Assembly: GCA_013695475.1 (NCBI GenBank)
Contig: JACDAJ010000315.1
Span: 1 to 41,440 of the forward strand
Reading direction: 5' to 3'
Length of the DNA: 41,440 bases
Source: Rubrobacter sp.
GTDB taxonomy: Bacteria > Actinomycetota > Rubrobacteria > Rubrobacterales > Rubrobacteraceae
How positions within the stretch are numbered: position 1 is the first letter of the stretch; every line of letters starts with the position of its first letter. The translations under genes and the position numbers were made by a program. The notes below the pieces were generated by a model. The model did not search any database. It saw only the letters and a program-made list of their open reading frames with translations, and was not told the DNA's origin. Positions 1-7,763 of the stretch are shown piece by piece.

Positions 1-968
1 TTCATTTCGCCGATGCGTTCGGCGAGGCGTTTTTTGAACTCGTCGTATATTTTCGCGTGGACGTATATCCTCTCCGCCGCGATGCAAAGTTGCCCGCTCC
101 CGGAGAACGCGGCCCGCTCCGCGCCGATCACCGCCCGATCCAAATCCGCGTCCTCGCACACGATCATCGCATTCTTCCCGCCGAGTTCGAGCGAGAAGCC
201 TGTGAGATTTTCGGCGGCTCTTTTTGCGACGATCCTCCCCGTCTGTGTGCTTCCGGTGAACGTCACGAAGTCCGACTCCTCGATGATCGCCGCCCCGAGT
301 TCCGATCCACTTCCGACGACGATTTGCACGAGTTCCCCCGGAACGCCCGCCTCGGCCATGAGCTTCGCCGCCCACAAAGCGGTGAACGGCGTTTGTTCGT
401 CCGGTTTTATGAGCGCGGCGTTTCCGGCGAGAATCGCGGGTATCGCGTCGGTGGCGGCGAGGTCGAGCGGATAATTCCACGGTGCGATGAAGGAGCATAC
501 GCCCCGAGGATGGCGATGCTCGACGGTCGAGGTTATGAGCGGGAACGCACTCCTTCGACGCTTCGTTTTCAGGAAATTCTTCGCCGTCCTCGCGTAATAA
601 CGTGAGACGATGGCGGTATCCAAAACTTCTTCGAGGGCGTGGCGGCGCGCCTTCCCGGTTTCGAGTTGTATGAGGTCGAGGGCTTCTTCCTGACGGTCGA
701 GGACGAGGTCGTGGAAACGGAGGAATATTTTCGACCGCTCGTTTATGGGAACCTCGCGCCAACTTTTTTGCGCCTCCCGCGCCCGGTCCGCCGCCCGTCG
801 CACATCCTCCGGTGAGTTTCGTGGAACATCCCCGAGAATTTTTCCTGTGAGCGGCGTTTCGACGGCGATGGCGTCGCTGTTTCCCTCGGAGGGGGCGGCG
901 AGGCGCGCGAGTTCATGAAGGAAGGCCGCGCGGTTTTCGGATGGGTTCGAGGTTCTCATGGTCGCCAT
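1..968 (-). CDS. gabD2: NAD(P)-dependent succinate-semialdehyde dehydrogenase (partial, 3' end outside window)
   Basis: Aldehyde dehydrogenase that would oxidise succinic semialdehyde to succinate. About 322 N-terminal residues are visible and the C-terminal third lies beyond base 1. The Rossmann-side motif IAPWNYPL, the general-base region LELGGKN and the catalytic-cysteine block SGQLCIAAERIYVH are readable on the minus strand. The latter resembles the actinobacterial GabD2 subgroup more than generic ALDHs, so the substrate is inferred from subgroup resemblance. Start chosen at ATG 968: GGAGG lies at 982-978 with 9 bases spacing, whereas an in-frame ATG at 977 directly abuts that site. The CPBP gene upstream stops at 974, 6 bases before this start on the plus-strand scale, so the genes are close enough for translational coupling. 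It is the third gene of a tetR-led operon. Confidence 0.85.
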   Translation of the reverse strand, partial: MATMRTSNPSENRAAFLHELARLAAPSEGNSDAIAVETPLTGKILGDVPRNSPEDVRRAADRAREAQKSWREVPINERSKIFLRFHDLVLDRQEEALDLIQLETGKARRHALEEVLDTAIVSRYYARTAKNFLKTKRRRSAFPLITSTVEHRHPRGVCSFIAPWNYPLDLAATDAIPAILAGNAALIKPDEQTPFTALWAAKLMAEAGVPGELVQIVVGSGSELGAAIIEESDFVTFTGSTQTGRIVAKRAAENLTGFSLELGGKNAMIVCEDADLDRAVIGAERAAFSGSGQLCIAAERIYVHAKIYDEFKKRLAERIGEM

Positions 969-973
969 TCTTC

Positions 974-1756
974 TCATCCTCCGTCGGCCCGGACTCGGGC
1001 GGTTCGGAGGAGAAAGAGGCCGTATATTACGAATCCGAATGTTCCGGCGTAAAGGAGGAATTGGTACGCCGTCGAGCCGAGGTTCGCAAAGGCGATGGAG
1101 AGCGAGACGATAAAGTGGACGGCGACGGTCGGCCATATGGATGCCGTTCGCCAGCGGATCGCCGCGTACGCGAAGCTCCCGCACAAGGTGAGCGCGGTGA
1201 TGAAGCGGGCTTCGGGAACCGGGCCGCCCGTCGCGTTTATGCCGTATGCGACGATGCCCGAAAGGACGGCGGTGAGAGCGGCGGCGAGGACCGGGCCTCG
1301 GTGGATGAGCGCGCGCCACATAACGCCCCGAAACACGATCTCCTCCGCGAAAGCCGCGAATCCCGTCGTGACGAGAAGCGCGAGAATCTGCCCGAACCCA
1401 TCGGGAACCCGAACCCCGTCCGAGAGCGCGATGGCGGCGATGGCGAGGGGCGGAAGCGCGAGCGGCAGATTCCTCCACCTCGTTGTGAATCCGGCCTCGC
1501 GCCACCATCCGAGCCACGTGAGGAGGATGGCGGCGAAGATTATCGCGAGTATCCCGTATACGCCCTCGGCGCTCTGGAACGTCGAGAGCATGCGTTCGAT
1601 TTGCGTCGGAGGCTCGAACGCCGACGGGTCGAGTTGCGTCAAATCCCCGACGACGACGACCGGATACATCGCCCTCCCGACGTATGTGAACACGAAAAGA
1701 ACGCCCACGACGAGGAGCGAGAATGCGACCGGATACTTCGTGGCGAGGAGTTTCAA
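974..1756 (-). CDS. CPBP-family intramembrane metalloprotease
   Basis: 260-residue polytopic membrane protein with about seven hydrophobic segments. The diagnostic CPBP (Abi/Rce1) motif EEIVFRG is present near residues 141-147 inside a membrane segment, and a later HFIVS motif near residue 213 fits the third conserved block. The usual second block FxxxH is not obvious: the aligned stretch reads LSGIVAYGIN, with Asn where His is expected. It may therefore be an inactive or divergent member. The start codon overlaps the tetR stop codon (ATGA at 1756-1753), so the two are translationally coupled. Known CPBP proteins process prenylated proteins or bacteriocin-related peptides; no substrate can be inferred here. 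Confidence 0.8.
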   Translation of the reverse strand: MKLLATKYPVAFSLLVVGVLFVFTYVGRAMYPVVVVGDLTQLDPSAFEPPTQIERMLSTFQSAEGVYGILAIIFAAILLTWLGWWREAGFTTRWRNLPLALPPLAIAAIALSDGVRVPDGFGQILALLVTTGFAAFAEEIVFRGVMWRALIHRGPVLAAALTAVLSGIVAYGINATGGPVPEARFITALTLCGSFAYAAIRWRTASIWPTVAVHFIVSLSIAFANLGSTAYQFLLYAGTFGFVIYGLFLLRTARVRADGG

Positions 1757-2376
1757 AGAAGTTTCTCTTTCAGTCCCGCCAATATGAGGTCGAGGCCGAA
1801 CTCGAACTCGGTGTCATGGTTCACATTGTCGAGCATCGGGGCGAGTTTGGATATTTCGGGGAAATCTTCGACGGCGAGGCTCCCCGCCCCGCCTTCTCCG
1901 GGTTCGAGGGCGAAGCCGCGTATTTCGGCCATCGCGTACCCGAACGTATAGTTCGTGAGTACCCGGAACGCATGGAAAGCCGTCTCGGAGTCGAAGCCCG
2001 CGCCTTTCATCGTCCGAAGGAACGCCTCGAAGAGCCAAAGTCCGCCGGGGCTCTTCGGCGGGCGGCTGACGAGGAGGGGGAAGACGTTCGGGTGGCGATG
2101 CGCGAGGCTCCGGAAGCGGCGGTATCCGACCCGTATCCGCTCTTCCCATTCCGTTTGGTCGAGGGGAATTTCGAGTTCTTTGAGGATGACCTCGACCATG
2201 CCGTCGAGGAGCGCGTCCTTGTTCGGGACGTGGTTGTAAATTGACATCGCCTCCACGCCAAGCTCCGCCCCGAGCCTCCGCATCGTCAGCGAGGAAAGCC
2301 CCTCCCCGTCCACGATGCCGACCGCCGCCGCGAGAATGCGCCCCCTCGACAACCGCTTCCTTTTCGCCGCCTCCAT
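1753..2376 (-). CDS. TetR/AcrR-family transcriptional repressor
   Basis: 207 residues. The N-terminal helix-turn-helix is clear (RILAAAVGIVDGEGLSSLTM, then RRLGAELGVEAMSIYNHVPN), with the Y-hV/F-NK pattern of TetR recognition helices. The C-terminal part resembles the TetR_C (tetracycline-repressor-like) ligand domain. An upstream in-frame ATG at 2421 is rejected because ATG 2376 has GGAGG at 2386-2382 with 5 bases spacing, and 2421 overlaps the -10 element. It is first gene of the operon tetR-CPBP-gabD2. A 26-bp perfect palindrome overlaps its -35 element, so autorepression is likely, together with repression of the divergent gene at 2484. The ligand is unknown. Confidence 0.88.
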   Translation of the reverse strand: MEAAKRKRLSRGRILAAAVGIVDGEGLSSLTMRRLGAELGVEAMSIYNHVPNKDALLDGMVEVILKELEIPLDQTEWEERIRVGYRRFRSLAHRHPNVFPLLVSRPPKSPGGLWLFEAFLRTMKGAGFDSETAFHAFRVLTNYTFGYAMAEIRGFALEPGEGGAGSLAVEDFPEISKLAPMLDNVNHDTEFEFGLDLILAGLKEKLL

Positions 2377-2406
2377 CCAAACCTCCGAAACTCCCGCCGA
2401 GATTCC

Positions 2407-2436
2407 TTGACAAGCGTACATTATATCCGGTATCCT
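2407..2436 (+). promoter_or_regulatory. Divergent promoter for the membrane protein at 2484
   Basis: TTGACA at 2407-2412 and TATCCT at 2431-2436 with an 18-base spacer. The operator palindrome begins at the end of the -10, where a bound TetR would block transcription initiation. Confidence 0.6.
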
Positions 2437-2447
2437 TACGTTGTAAA
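2420..2447 (-). promoter_or_regulatory. Promoter of the tetR-CPBP-gabD2 operon
   Basis: On the minus strand TTTACA (2447-2442) and a perfect TATAAT (2425-2420) are separated by 16 bases, pointing at tetR. The -35 lies inside the 26-bp operator palindrome. Confidence 0.7.
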
Positions 2448-2460
2448 TTTACAACGTAAG
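2435..2460. promoter_or_regulatory. 26-bp perfect palindrome, probable TetR operator
   Basis: The half-site CTTACGTTGTAAA is followed immediately by its exact reverse complement. Position (overlapping the tetR -35 and abutting the divergent -10), perfect symmetry and length fit a TetR-dimer operator. Regulation of both directions is inference. Confidence 0.8.
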
Positions 2461-2483
2461 TAAATTTTGGGAAGGAGGAGCGC

Positions 2484-3527
2484 ATGAGGGTTTCGCGGAA
2501 AGATCTCGACCGGGCGGTGTCGCGGAGAATAATCTCCGACGGGCAAGCCGGAGAATTTTGGCGGATGCTCGAAGAAGAGCGGTCGGGGGAGGCTCGTTTC
2601 GACCTTCCGCATGTCGCGTATTATTTCGGGGCGATCATCGTCGTCTCGGCGATGACGTGGTTCATGACTCTCGGATTCGAGCGTTTCGGCGGGGTCGGAA
2701 TCACGGCGATCTCGGTCGCGTACGCTTTCGTTTTCGCCGCCTTCGGGGCGTGGATGTGGGGGCGAGAGGAGCTTCGGGTTCCGGGCGGATTGCTCGTCGC
2801 GGCGGCGGTGTGCATGGCTCCGCTCGCGGTGTATGGAATTCAAGAAGCCTTCGGAGTGTGGCCGAGTGAAAACCCCGGCACGTACCAAAGTTTCTACGAG
2901 TGGATCCCCGGCGGATGGTTCGCAATGGAGGTCGCGACGATCTTCGCCGGAGCCGTCGCAATATACTTCGTCCGGTTTCCGTTCCTCGTGGCGCCCGTCG
3001 CGTTCACGTTGTGGTTCATGAGCATGGACGTCTCGCCGCTCATCTTCGGCGAGAATTTCTACGAGCAAAGCGGTCCGCAGTGGGTTTCGATGGGCTTCGG
3101 GGCGGCGATGCTCGCCGGGTCGTTCGTCGTGGATCGCCGGACGGAGGAAGACTATGCTTTCTGGGGATACCTTTTTGGGATGTTCGCGTTTTGGGGCGGA
3201 TTGAGTTTGTTCGAGGGCGGGAGCGAAGTCGAGTGGGCGATATATGGCGCGGTGAACCTCGGACTCATGCTCCTCTCCGTTTTGCTCGACCGGAGGGTGT
3301 TTCTTGTTTTCGGGGCTATCGGAGTGTTCGGATATGTCGGGCATCTCGCGTGGGATCTCTTCGAGAACTCGATGCTTTTCCCGTTCGCATTGTCCGCCGT
3401 CGGACTCGCGGTCATCGCGCTCGGGATTTTATATGCGAGGAATCGCGAGGGGATCGAGGGCGCGGTCATGTCGCTCGTGCCGGATGGGGCGAGAGATTTT
3501 CTTCCTCGGGAGAGGGCGGGGCGATGA
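2484..3527 (+). CDS. DUF2157-like polytopic membrane protein
   Basis: 347 residues. The N-terminal ~40 residues are a soluble helical segment (SRKDLDRAVSRRIISDGQAG) like the head of DUF2157 proteins, followed by about ten hydrophobic segments in a regular array. The C-terminus is short and basic. AAGGAGG precedes the ATG at good spacing. It is transcribed divergently from the tetR operon and shares its operator, so it is probably controlled by that TetR and may act with the CPBP protease and GabD2 gene products. No enzymatic motif is visible and the function is unknown. Confidence 0.75.
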   Translation: MRVSRKDLDRAVSRRIISDGQAGEFWRMLEEERSGEARFDLPHVAYYFGAIIVVSAMTWFMTLGFERFGGVGITAISVAYAFVFAAFGAWMWGREELRVPGGLLVAAAVCMAPLAVYGIQEAFGVWPSENPGTYQSFYEWIPGGWFAMEVATIFAGAVAIYFVRFPFLVAPVAFTLWFMSMDVSPLIFGENFYEQSGPQWVSMGFGAAMLAGSFVVDRRTEEDYAFWGYLFGMFAFWGGLSLFEGGSEVEWAIYGAVNLGLMLLSVLLDRRVFLVFGAIGVFGYVGHLAWDLFENSMLFPFALSAVGLAVIALGILYARNREGIEGAVMSLVPDGARDFLPRERAGR

Positions 3528-3777
3528 ACCCACGTCGCTTCGGCGGCGCGAACCGCCCGTTTCGGATCGAAGGAACGAAGCATCGCGGCGCAGAAAACTA
3601 TGGCGAGGAGGCCGGGGGCCGTGGGACGACGGGACATCCAGAAAACGGAGTTCTCGAGCCTCCGAACGCGATGGTACCTTTCATGGATCATCCCCTCGAC
3701 GGAACGCGCTTGGAAATCGAAGATACATTGTCGTGGCGCGAGGCTCCGCCTCGTTTCACGAAGGTTCGCTGATGGAT
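3528..3777. other. Intergenic region between convergent genes, no supported gene
   Basis: 250 bases. The minus strand is open through it, but the reading lacks a ribosome site and continues out of frame through the gene at 2484-3527, so I do not call a gene. A short hairpin CGAGGC-TCC-GCCTCG (3739-3753) followed by TTT may be a weak terminator for the plus-strand gene. Confidence 0.4.
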
Positions 3778-4059
3778 TCACTCATAAAGCCCGGCTCTTT
3801 GTTTTTGCGTCTCGATGGTGTTTTTGACTTGCCTCGCTTCGGGGAGGGCCATGTTTTTGAGTTCGATGTTCCGGCCTTTGTTCGTGGTGATGGTGAGCGT
3901 GCAGTTTATGAGGCCGCGGGTGGCGACGGTGGCGATGTCGCGGAGGTGGATGTCTTCGATGCTCCGGCCTTGCCAGCCGGACCGGATCTCGACCCGGTCG
4001 GGATAAACGCCGACTATGTGGTTTGCGTGGGCCGCCGCTTCGACTATGGGGAGTCCCAA
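3778..4059 (-). CDS. Small bacterial PH-domain-like protein
   Basis: About 93 residues. The pattern (HANHIVGVYPDRVEIRSG, then SIEDIHLRDIATV, a beta-rich middle, and a C-terminal helix ARQVKNTIETQKQ) resembles short bacterial PH-like proteins that begin with a strand-rich barrel and end in an amphipathic helix. The frame stays open upstream into the 3' end of amt, but TTG 4059 is preferred: it has GAGGAGG 8 bases upstream and the family usually starts near this point. It lies 76 bases downstream of amt on the same strand, so co-transcription is possible. The function is not known; the start and the family are both moderately uncertain. Confidence 0.6.
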   Translation of the reverse strand: MGLPIVEAAAHANHIVGVYPDRVEIRSGWQGRSIEDIHLRDIATVATRGLINCTLTITTNKGRNIELKNMALPEARQVKNTIETQKQRAGLYE

Positions 4060-4135
4060 AAGATCGCCCTCCTCGCTCCGAAAAGCGCCGGACGAGATTT
4101 CCCCGCCCGGCGCGTGGTTTGCAATTGCCAGTTTG

Positions 4136-5533
4136 TTAAGTCGTGCTTCCGGTCGTCTCTCTCCGGTCGGAGGTTCCGTAGCCGTTTCCGTTCGGCTGGT
4201 CGGTCGCCACGAGACCTTCAGAGTAACCATATCCTCCGTGGTCGCTTATGTCGAGGCCGTTGAGTTCGTGTTCGGGCTTGACCCGGATGCCGATGGTCGC
4301 CTTCAAAATCCCGAAGACAGCGAGCGAGGCGAAGAACACGAAGCCCCCGACCGCCGCGATGCTCACCGCCTGTACGCCAAGCTGCGTGAAGCCGCCGCCG
4401 TAGAAAAGTCCGGGGAGTCCGCCGTTCGCCTCGGCGAGGGCCGGGGTGGTGAAAAGGCCCGCCGAGAGCGTTCCCCACACGCCGCCCATGCCGTGGGCCG
4501 CGATGGCTCCGACCGGGTCGTCAATGCCGATGCGATCCATGAGGAGCGCGGTCGCGTACATCACGACGCCCGCGATGAGGCCGATGACGACCGCCGCCCA
4601 CGGGGCGACGAAGGCGCACGTCGCGGTGATGGCCACGAGTCCGGCGATGGCTCCGTTCCCGGCCATCCCCACGTCCACGAAGCCCTTGTAAAAGTATGTG
4701 ATGAGCATCGCGCCGATGATGCCCGCGGCGGCGGCGAGGTTCGTGGTCAAAGCGATGTCGGCGATGTCCACGGTCGCGGCGAGCGTCGAGCCGGGATTGA
4801 AACCTTGCCAGCCGAGCCAGAGTATGAGGACACCGAGGACGGCGAGGGGCATATTGTGGCCGGGCATGAGTTGTGGGCGGCCGTTGTCGTCGAACTTGCC
4901 GAGGCGCGGGCCGACGATGATCGTACCCGCCAAAGCGGCCATCGCCGCCGAGAGGTGAACGACCGTCGAGCCTGCGAAATCCTGCTTGCCGAGGGCGCCG
5001 ATCCACCCTTCGTCGCTCCACACCCAGTGCGCTCCCATCGGATATATGATGCCGACGAAAATTATGGCGAATATGAGGTACACCGAGAATTTCGTCCGCT
5101 CGAGCATCGTCCCCCACACGATGGCGAGCGCGACCATCGCGAAAGCCGCCTGGAAAATGAAGAGCATCGAGAGCGGGATCGTCCCGGCGTCAATGTTCCC
5201 GCTCAGAAACCATCCTTCGAGGCCGAAGAACGGGTTTCCGGCTCCGAATGCGATCCCGAACCCGATGGCCCAGAAAACGATGGCTCCGATCGCCATGTTC
5301 GCGAGGATCTTCGCCACCACGTTCCCGACGTTCTTCATGCGCGAGAACCCGACTTCGAGCATGGCGAATCCGGCCTGCATGAACAGGACGAGGACGAACG
5401 CGAGCATCACCCACATCGTGTCGAGAACCGCGACGGTTTCGGTGGGGGATAGTCCTTCCTGCGCGAACGCGACGGCTGGCAGAGCGAGCACCATCAACGC
5501 CGATGTGATTGACAACATGAAGAGCCTTCGCAA
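4136..5533 (-). CDS. amt: Ammonium transporter (Amt/MEP/Rh family)
   Basis: 465 residues with an N-terminal signal peptide (RRLFMLSITSALMVLALPAV, cleavage after AFA) and eleven membrane segments. Family landmarks are readable: FMQAGFAMLEVGFSRMKN, DFAGSTVVHLSAAMAALAG (first twin-His region), GAIAAHGMGGVWGTL (second His) and a cytoplasmic tail rich in polar residues. It conducts NH3/NH4+ inward. Start chosen at TTG 5533: AAGGAGG sits at 5545-5539 with 5 bases spacing, and this start gives the double-arginine head of the signal peptide; the upstream ATG at 5575 has no ribosome site. No glnK/PII gene is adjacent. Confidence 0.93.
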   Translation of the reverse strand: MRRLFMLSITSALMVLALPAVAFAQEGLSPTETVAVLDTMWVMLAFVLVLFMQAGFAMLEVGFSRMKNVGNVVAKILANMAIGAIVFWAIGFGIAFGAGNPFFGLEGWFLSGNIDAGTIPLSMLFIFQAAFAMVALAIVWGTMLERTKFSVYLIFAIIFVGIIYPMGAHWVWSDEGWIGALGKQDFAGSTVVHLSAAMAALAGTIIVGPRLGKFDDNGRPQLMPGHNMPLAVLGVLILWLGWQGFNPGSTLAATVDIADIALTTNLAAAAGIIGAMLITYFYKGFVDVGMAGNGAIAGLVAITATCAFVAPWAAVVIGLIAGVVMYATALLMDRIGIDDPVGAIAAHGMGGVWGTLSAGLFTTPALAEANGGLPGLFYGGGFTQLGVQAVSIAAVGGFVFFASLAVFGILKATIGIRVKPEHELNGLDISDHGGYGYSEGLVATDQPNGNGYGTSDRRETTGSTT

Positions 5534-5657
5534 GGGAACCTCCTTCGGAAAATGGACAATCTGCAATATGCACACAGTCTATGCCCGCTCTTCGCGGCGG
5601 TCTTTGGCCGAGCGTATAAACATGCGAGGTTCGGGGGGATTGAATCTTTGTACATTG
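5534..5657. other. amt leader region
   Basis: Contains the amt ribosome site and probably its promoter. I see no convincing GlnR-type box and no other gene. It abuts a dispersed repeat. Confidence 0.4.
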
Positions 5658-5780
5658 GGTTATTGGTTTGTGGTTATTGGTTTGTGGTTATTGGTTATTG
5701 GCAAGTGCGAAAACCACAACCAATAACCGGGGCGGAGCCGAAGGCGGAGCGGCCAACCAATAACCGGGAGCGAAGCGACC
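5658..5780. repeat. Dispersed palindromic repeat, copy 1 (between pucR and amt)
   Basis: AT-rich core of tandem GGTTATTGGTTTGT-like units, the linker TTGGCAAGTGCGAAAACC, inverted copies (CCAATAACC), then GC-rich GGCGGAGCCGAAGGCGGAGC and GGGAGCGAAGCGACCC arms. It shares core and arms with the copies near 7531, 18935 and 34182. Confidence 0.8.
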
Positions 5781-7457
5781 CTATCTGTCGCGGAGGCTCG
5801 ACGGTTTGCTTGGGGCGCGCCCCAAAAGTTGCATCGCTTTTATCCCGAGCGTGATCCGCTCGCGGTCTTCGCTCTTCTCCACGTTCAGCCCGGTGAGTTC
5901 GGAGATGCGGTCGAGGCGGTACCGGATCGTGTGGCGGTGGGCGAAGAGTTCCCCGGCCGTTTTCACGGTCGAAGCGTCGTTTCGGAGGTATGTGATCATG
6001 GTTTCCACAAGCTCGGTGCCGTACCGCTCGTCATACGCGACCGCGCTTTCGAGCGTCTCGGAATAAAAGGTTTCGAGTTCCGCCGGGTCGTCTTGAAGAA
6101 CCTTGAAAAGAAGTTTGTACGTCCCCGTCTCCTCGAACGTCGAGACGGACGACGAGCCTTTTATCCGGTGGCCGATCTCGAGCGAAACCTCCGCCTCCGC
6201 GTACGCGTCGGTGAGGAGCTTCGGGTCTTCTTTATAACGACCGATCCCGACGGATACCGTGAGGTCGGGCAAAAGTCCTTTCACGTATCTTTGAACTTGT
6301 GATGCGAGAAGATTCGCCTTCTCTGGCAATTCCTCCCTCGCCTCGCCCTCGGACGTGCCGATGAAGAGGATGACGTTGTCGGAGCGCGGGCCGGTCAGGA
6401 AGTTCGAGAAAAGCTGGCGGGCTTGCAAACGCACCGCGTCCGCGAGGCGACGTTTCAATTCCTGGATCGCGGGTTCCTTGAGTTTGCGCCGCTCCAGATA
6501 TTTCGCGAAGTCGTCTATGTCCACGATGAGGGTGAGCGCGCCGTCGCGGAGGTCGGCTCCGAGGTATCGGGCGCGTTGCAAAAGGAGATCCACCGACCCG
6601 TAATGCCCGGTGATGAGGTCGTCCACGAAGTCCCCCCGAACCCCGAGTTCGGTTTCGAGGCGAATCCTCTCCTTCCCGAGTTCGGTTTCGAGGGCGCGTC
6701 TCGCCCAGTAAAGATGGACGACATCCTCCGGCGCGAGCGGCCTTTCTTCGAGGTCGAGCCATAAATATCCGGAGGGCGTTTCGTTTCCGATCGGCGTCCA
6801 GTGAAGCTCGCCGCCCGCGACCCGCCACCTTTCGACCGGAACCGAAAGGAAACCGTCCGGGAGCCTCGCGTACCGGTCGCGCCTCTCGCGCCGCGTCTCG
6901 TCCACGCTCGACGCGAGAGAGGCTCGGAGGTCGCTCTCCTCCAAAGTTTCGGCGAGCTTTTCGCCTCTCGTGTCCCCCGAAACGAGCCGCCCGACCGGGT
7001 CTTCGAGGACGATCGGCCTCCCGAGCGCATCGGAGATCCGGGCGGTGAGCGACTCCACCGAATCCACGCCGCCGAACAGCCGACGGCTCGCCGCGTGCGA
7101 GAGAAGGAGAAGCTCGTTCCCGCCGGAGAAGATCGAGAAAATCTCCCGGAGCGGAACCCCCGGCGACACGCGGAAGACGGCCACCCCGAGACTCGCCGCC
7201 AACTCCGACGCGCCCGCATCGAGTTCCCCCTTCGAACGCCACACGACCGCCGGGGAGCCGCCCTCTTTCACCGCTTTCAGAAACGAATCGTCGAGTTTCG
7301 CGCGCGAAGTGACGGCGGCTTCGCCCGGATGGAGCCACCCTTCGACGCCGTCCTCCTCGATGGCGATGCCCGAGACATCGCCCGTTCCCCCGCCCGGCGC
7401 GAGGATTTCCGCGCCGAGATCCTCACGCATCAACCTCGAAAAATCACCGAAATCCAC
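5781..7457 (-). CDS. PucR-family transcriptional regulator (CdaR-like)
   Basis: 558 residues. The N-terminal ~120 residues fit the PucR ligand-sensing domain, the middle (LTLIVDIDDF ... VSVGIGRYKED) fits the degenerate GGDEF-like module, and the C-terminus carries the PucR helix-turn-helix (GELFAHRHTIRYRLDRISEL). Members regulate purine, sugar-diacid or amine catabolism. GTG start at 7457 with GGAG at 7466-7463 and 5 bases spacing. It lies between amt and uvrA; no obvious target operon is adjacent unless it controls amt. The gene ends at the edge of dispersed repeat copy 1, which may also serve as its terminator. Confidence 0.85.
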   Translation of the reverse strand: MDFGDFSRLMREDLGAEILAPGGGTGDVSGIAIEEDGVEGWLHPGEAAVTSRAKLDDSFLKAVKEGGSPAVVWRSKGELDAGASELAASLGVAVFRVSPGVPLREIFSIFSGGNELLLLSHAASRRLFGGVDSVESLTARISDALGRPIVLEDPVGRLVSGDTRGEKLAETLEESDLRASLASSVDETRRERRDRYARLPDGFLSVPVERWRVAGGELHWTPIGNETPSGYLWLDLEERPLAPEDVVHLYWARRALETELGKERIRLETELGVRGDFVDDLITGHYGSVDLLLQRARYLGADLRDGALTLIVDIDDFAKYLERRKLKEPAIQELKRRLADAVRLQARQLFSNFLTGPRSDNVILFIGTSEGEAREELPEKANLLASQVQRYVKGLLPDLTVSVGIGRYKEDPKLLTDAYAEAEVSLEIGHRIKGSSSVSTFEETGTYKLLFKVLQDDPAELETFYSETLESAVAYDERYGTELVETMITYLRNDASTVKTAGELFAHRHTIRYRLDRISELTGLNVEKSEDRERITLGIKAMQLLGRAPSKPSSLRDR

Positions 7458-7530
7458 ATACGCTCCGTTCGCAACATGATGTAACCGACACGCGATATTT
7501 TGCGACCGCTCGCCACAGATAGCAAATGGT

Positions 7531-7653
7531 TGGTCGCTCCGTACCCGGCTTCGCCGCCTTCGGCTCCGCTCCGGTTATTGGTTCGTGGTTATTGGCAAGT
7601 ACAAAAACCAATAACCACGAACCAACAACTAAAAACCGGGAGCGAAGCGACCC
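7531..7653. repeat. Dispersed palindromic repeat, copy 2 (between pucR and uvrA)
   Basis: GC-rich left arm (GGTCGCTCCGTACCCGGCTT, then CGCCGCCTTCGG), AT-rich core GGTTATTGGTTCGTGGTTAT and TTGGCAAGTACAAAAACC, inverted core units, right arm GGGAGCGAAGCGACCC. The arms are inverted with respect to each other. Confidence 0.85.
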
Positions 7654-7689
7654 ACTCGATATTGCCAGCCTTCGCGGTAAAATCCCGGA

Positions 7690-7733
7690 GTCGAAAATTC
7701 GACCGTTTGCCTCCCGGACGGAGGCCGTATACT
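7690..7733 (+). promoter_or_regulatory. uvrA promoter with an upstream inverted repeat
   Basis: TATACT at 7728-7733, with a poorer TTGCCT -35 at 7707-7712 (15-base spacer). GTCGAA-AA-TTCGAC at 7690-7703 is an inverted repeat just upstream and could be an operator. The implied transcript starts near 7740, shortly before the uvrA ribosome site, which excludes starts further upstream. Confidence 0.5.
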
Positions 7734-7763
7734 TGCCGGAGCCATCACCGAGGGGAGAACGCC

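Noticed and set aside
3152-3781. 209-codon minus-strand open frame
   Set aside because: Mostly antisense to the 2484-3527 membrane gene, with no ribosome site or family resemblance.
7690-7703. Canonical LexA SOS box at uvrA
   Set aside because: Half-sites and spacing do not fit the known actinobacterial consensus; reported only as an unassigned inverted repeat.
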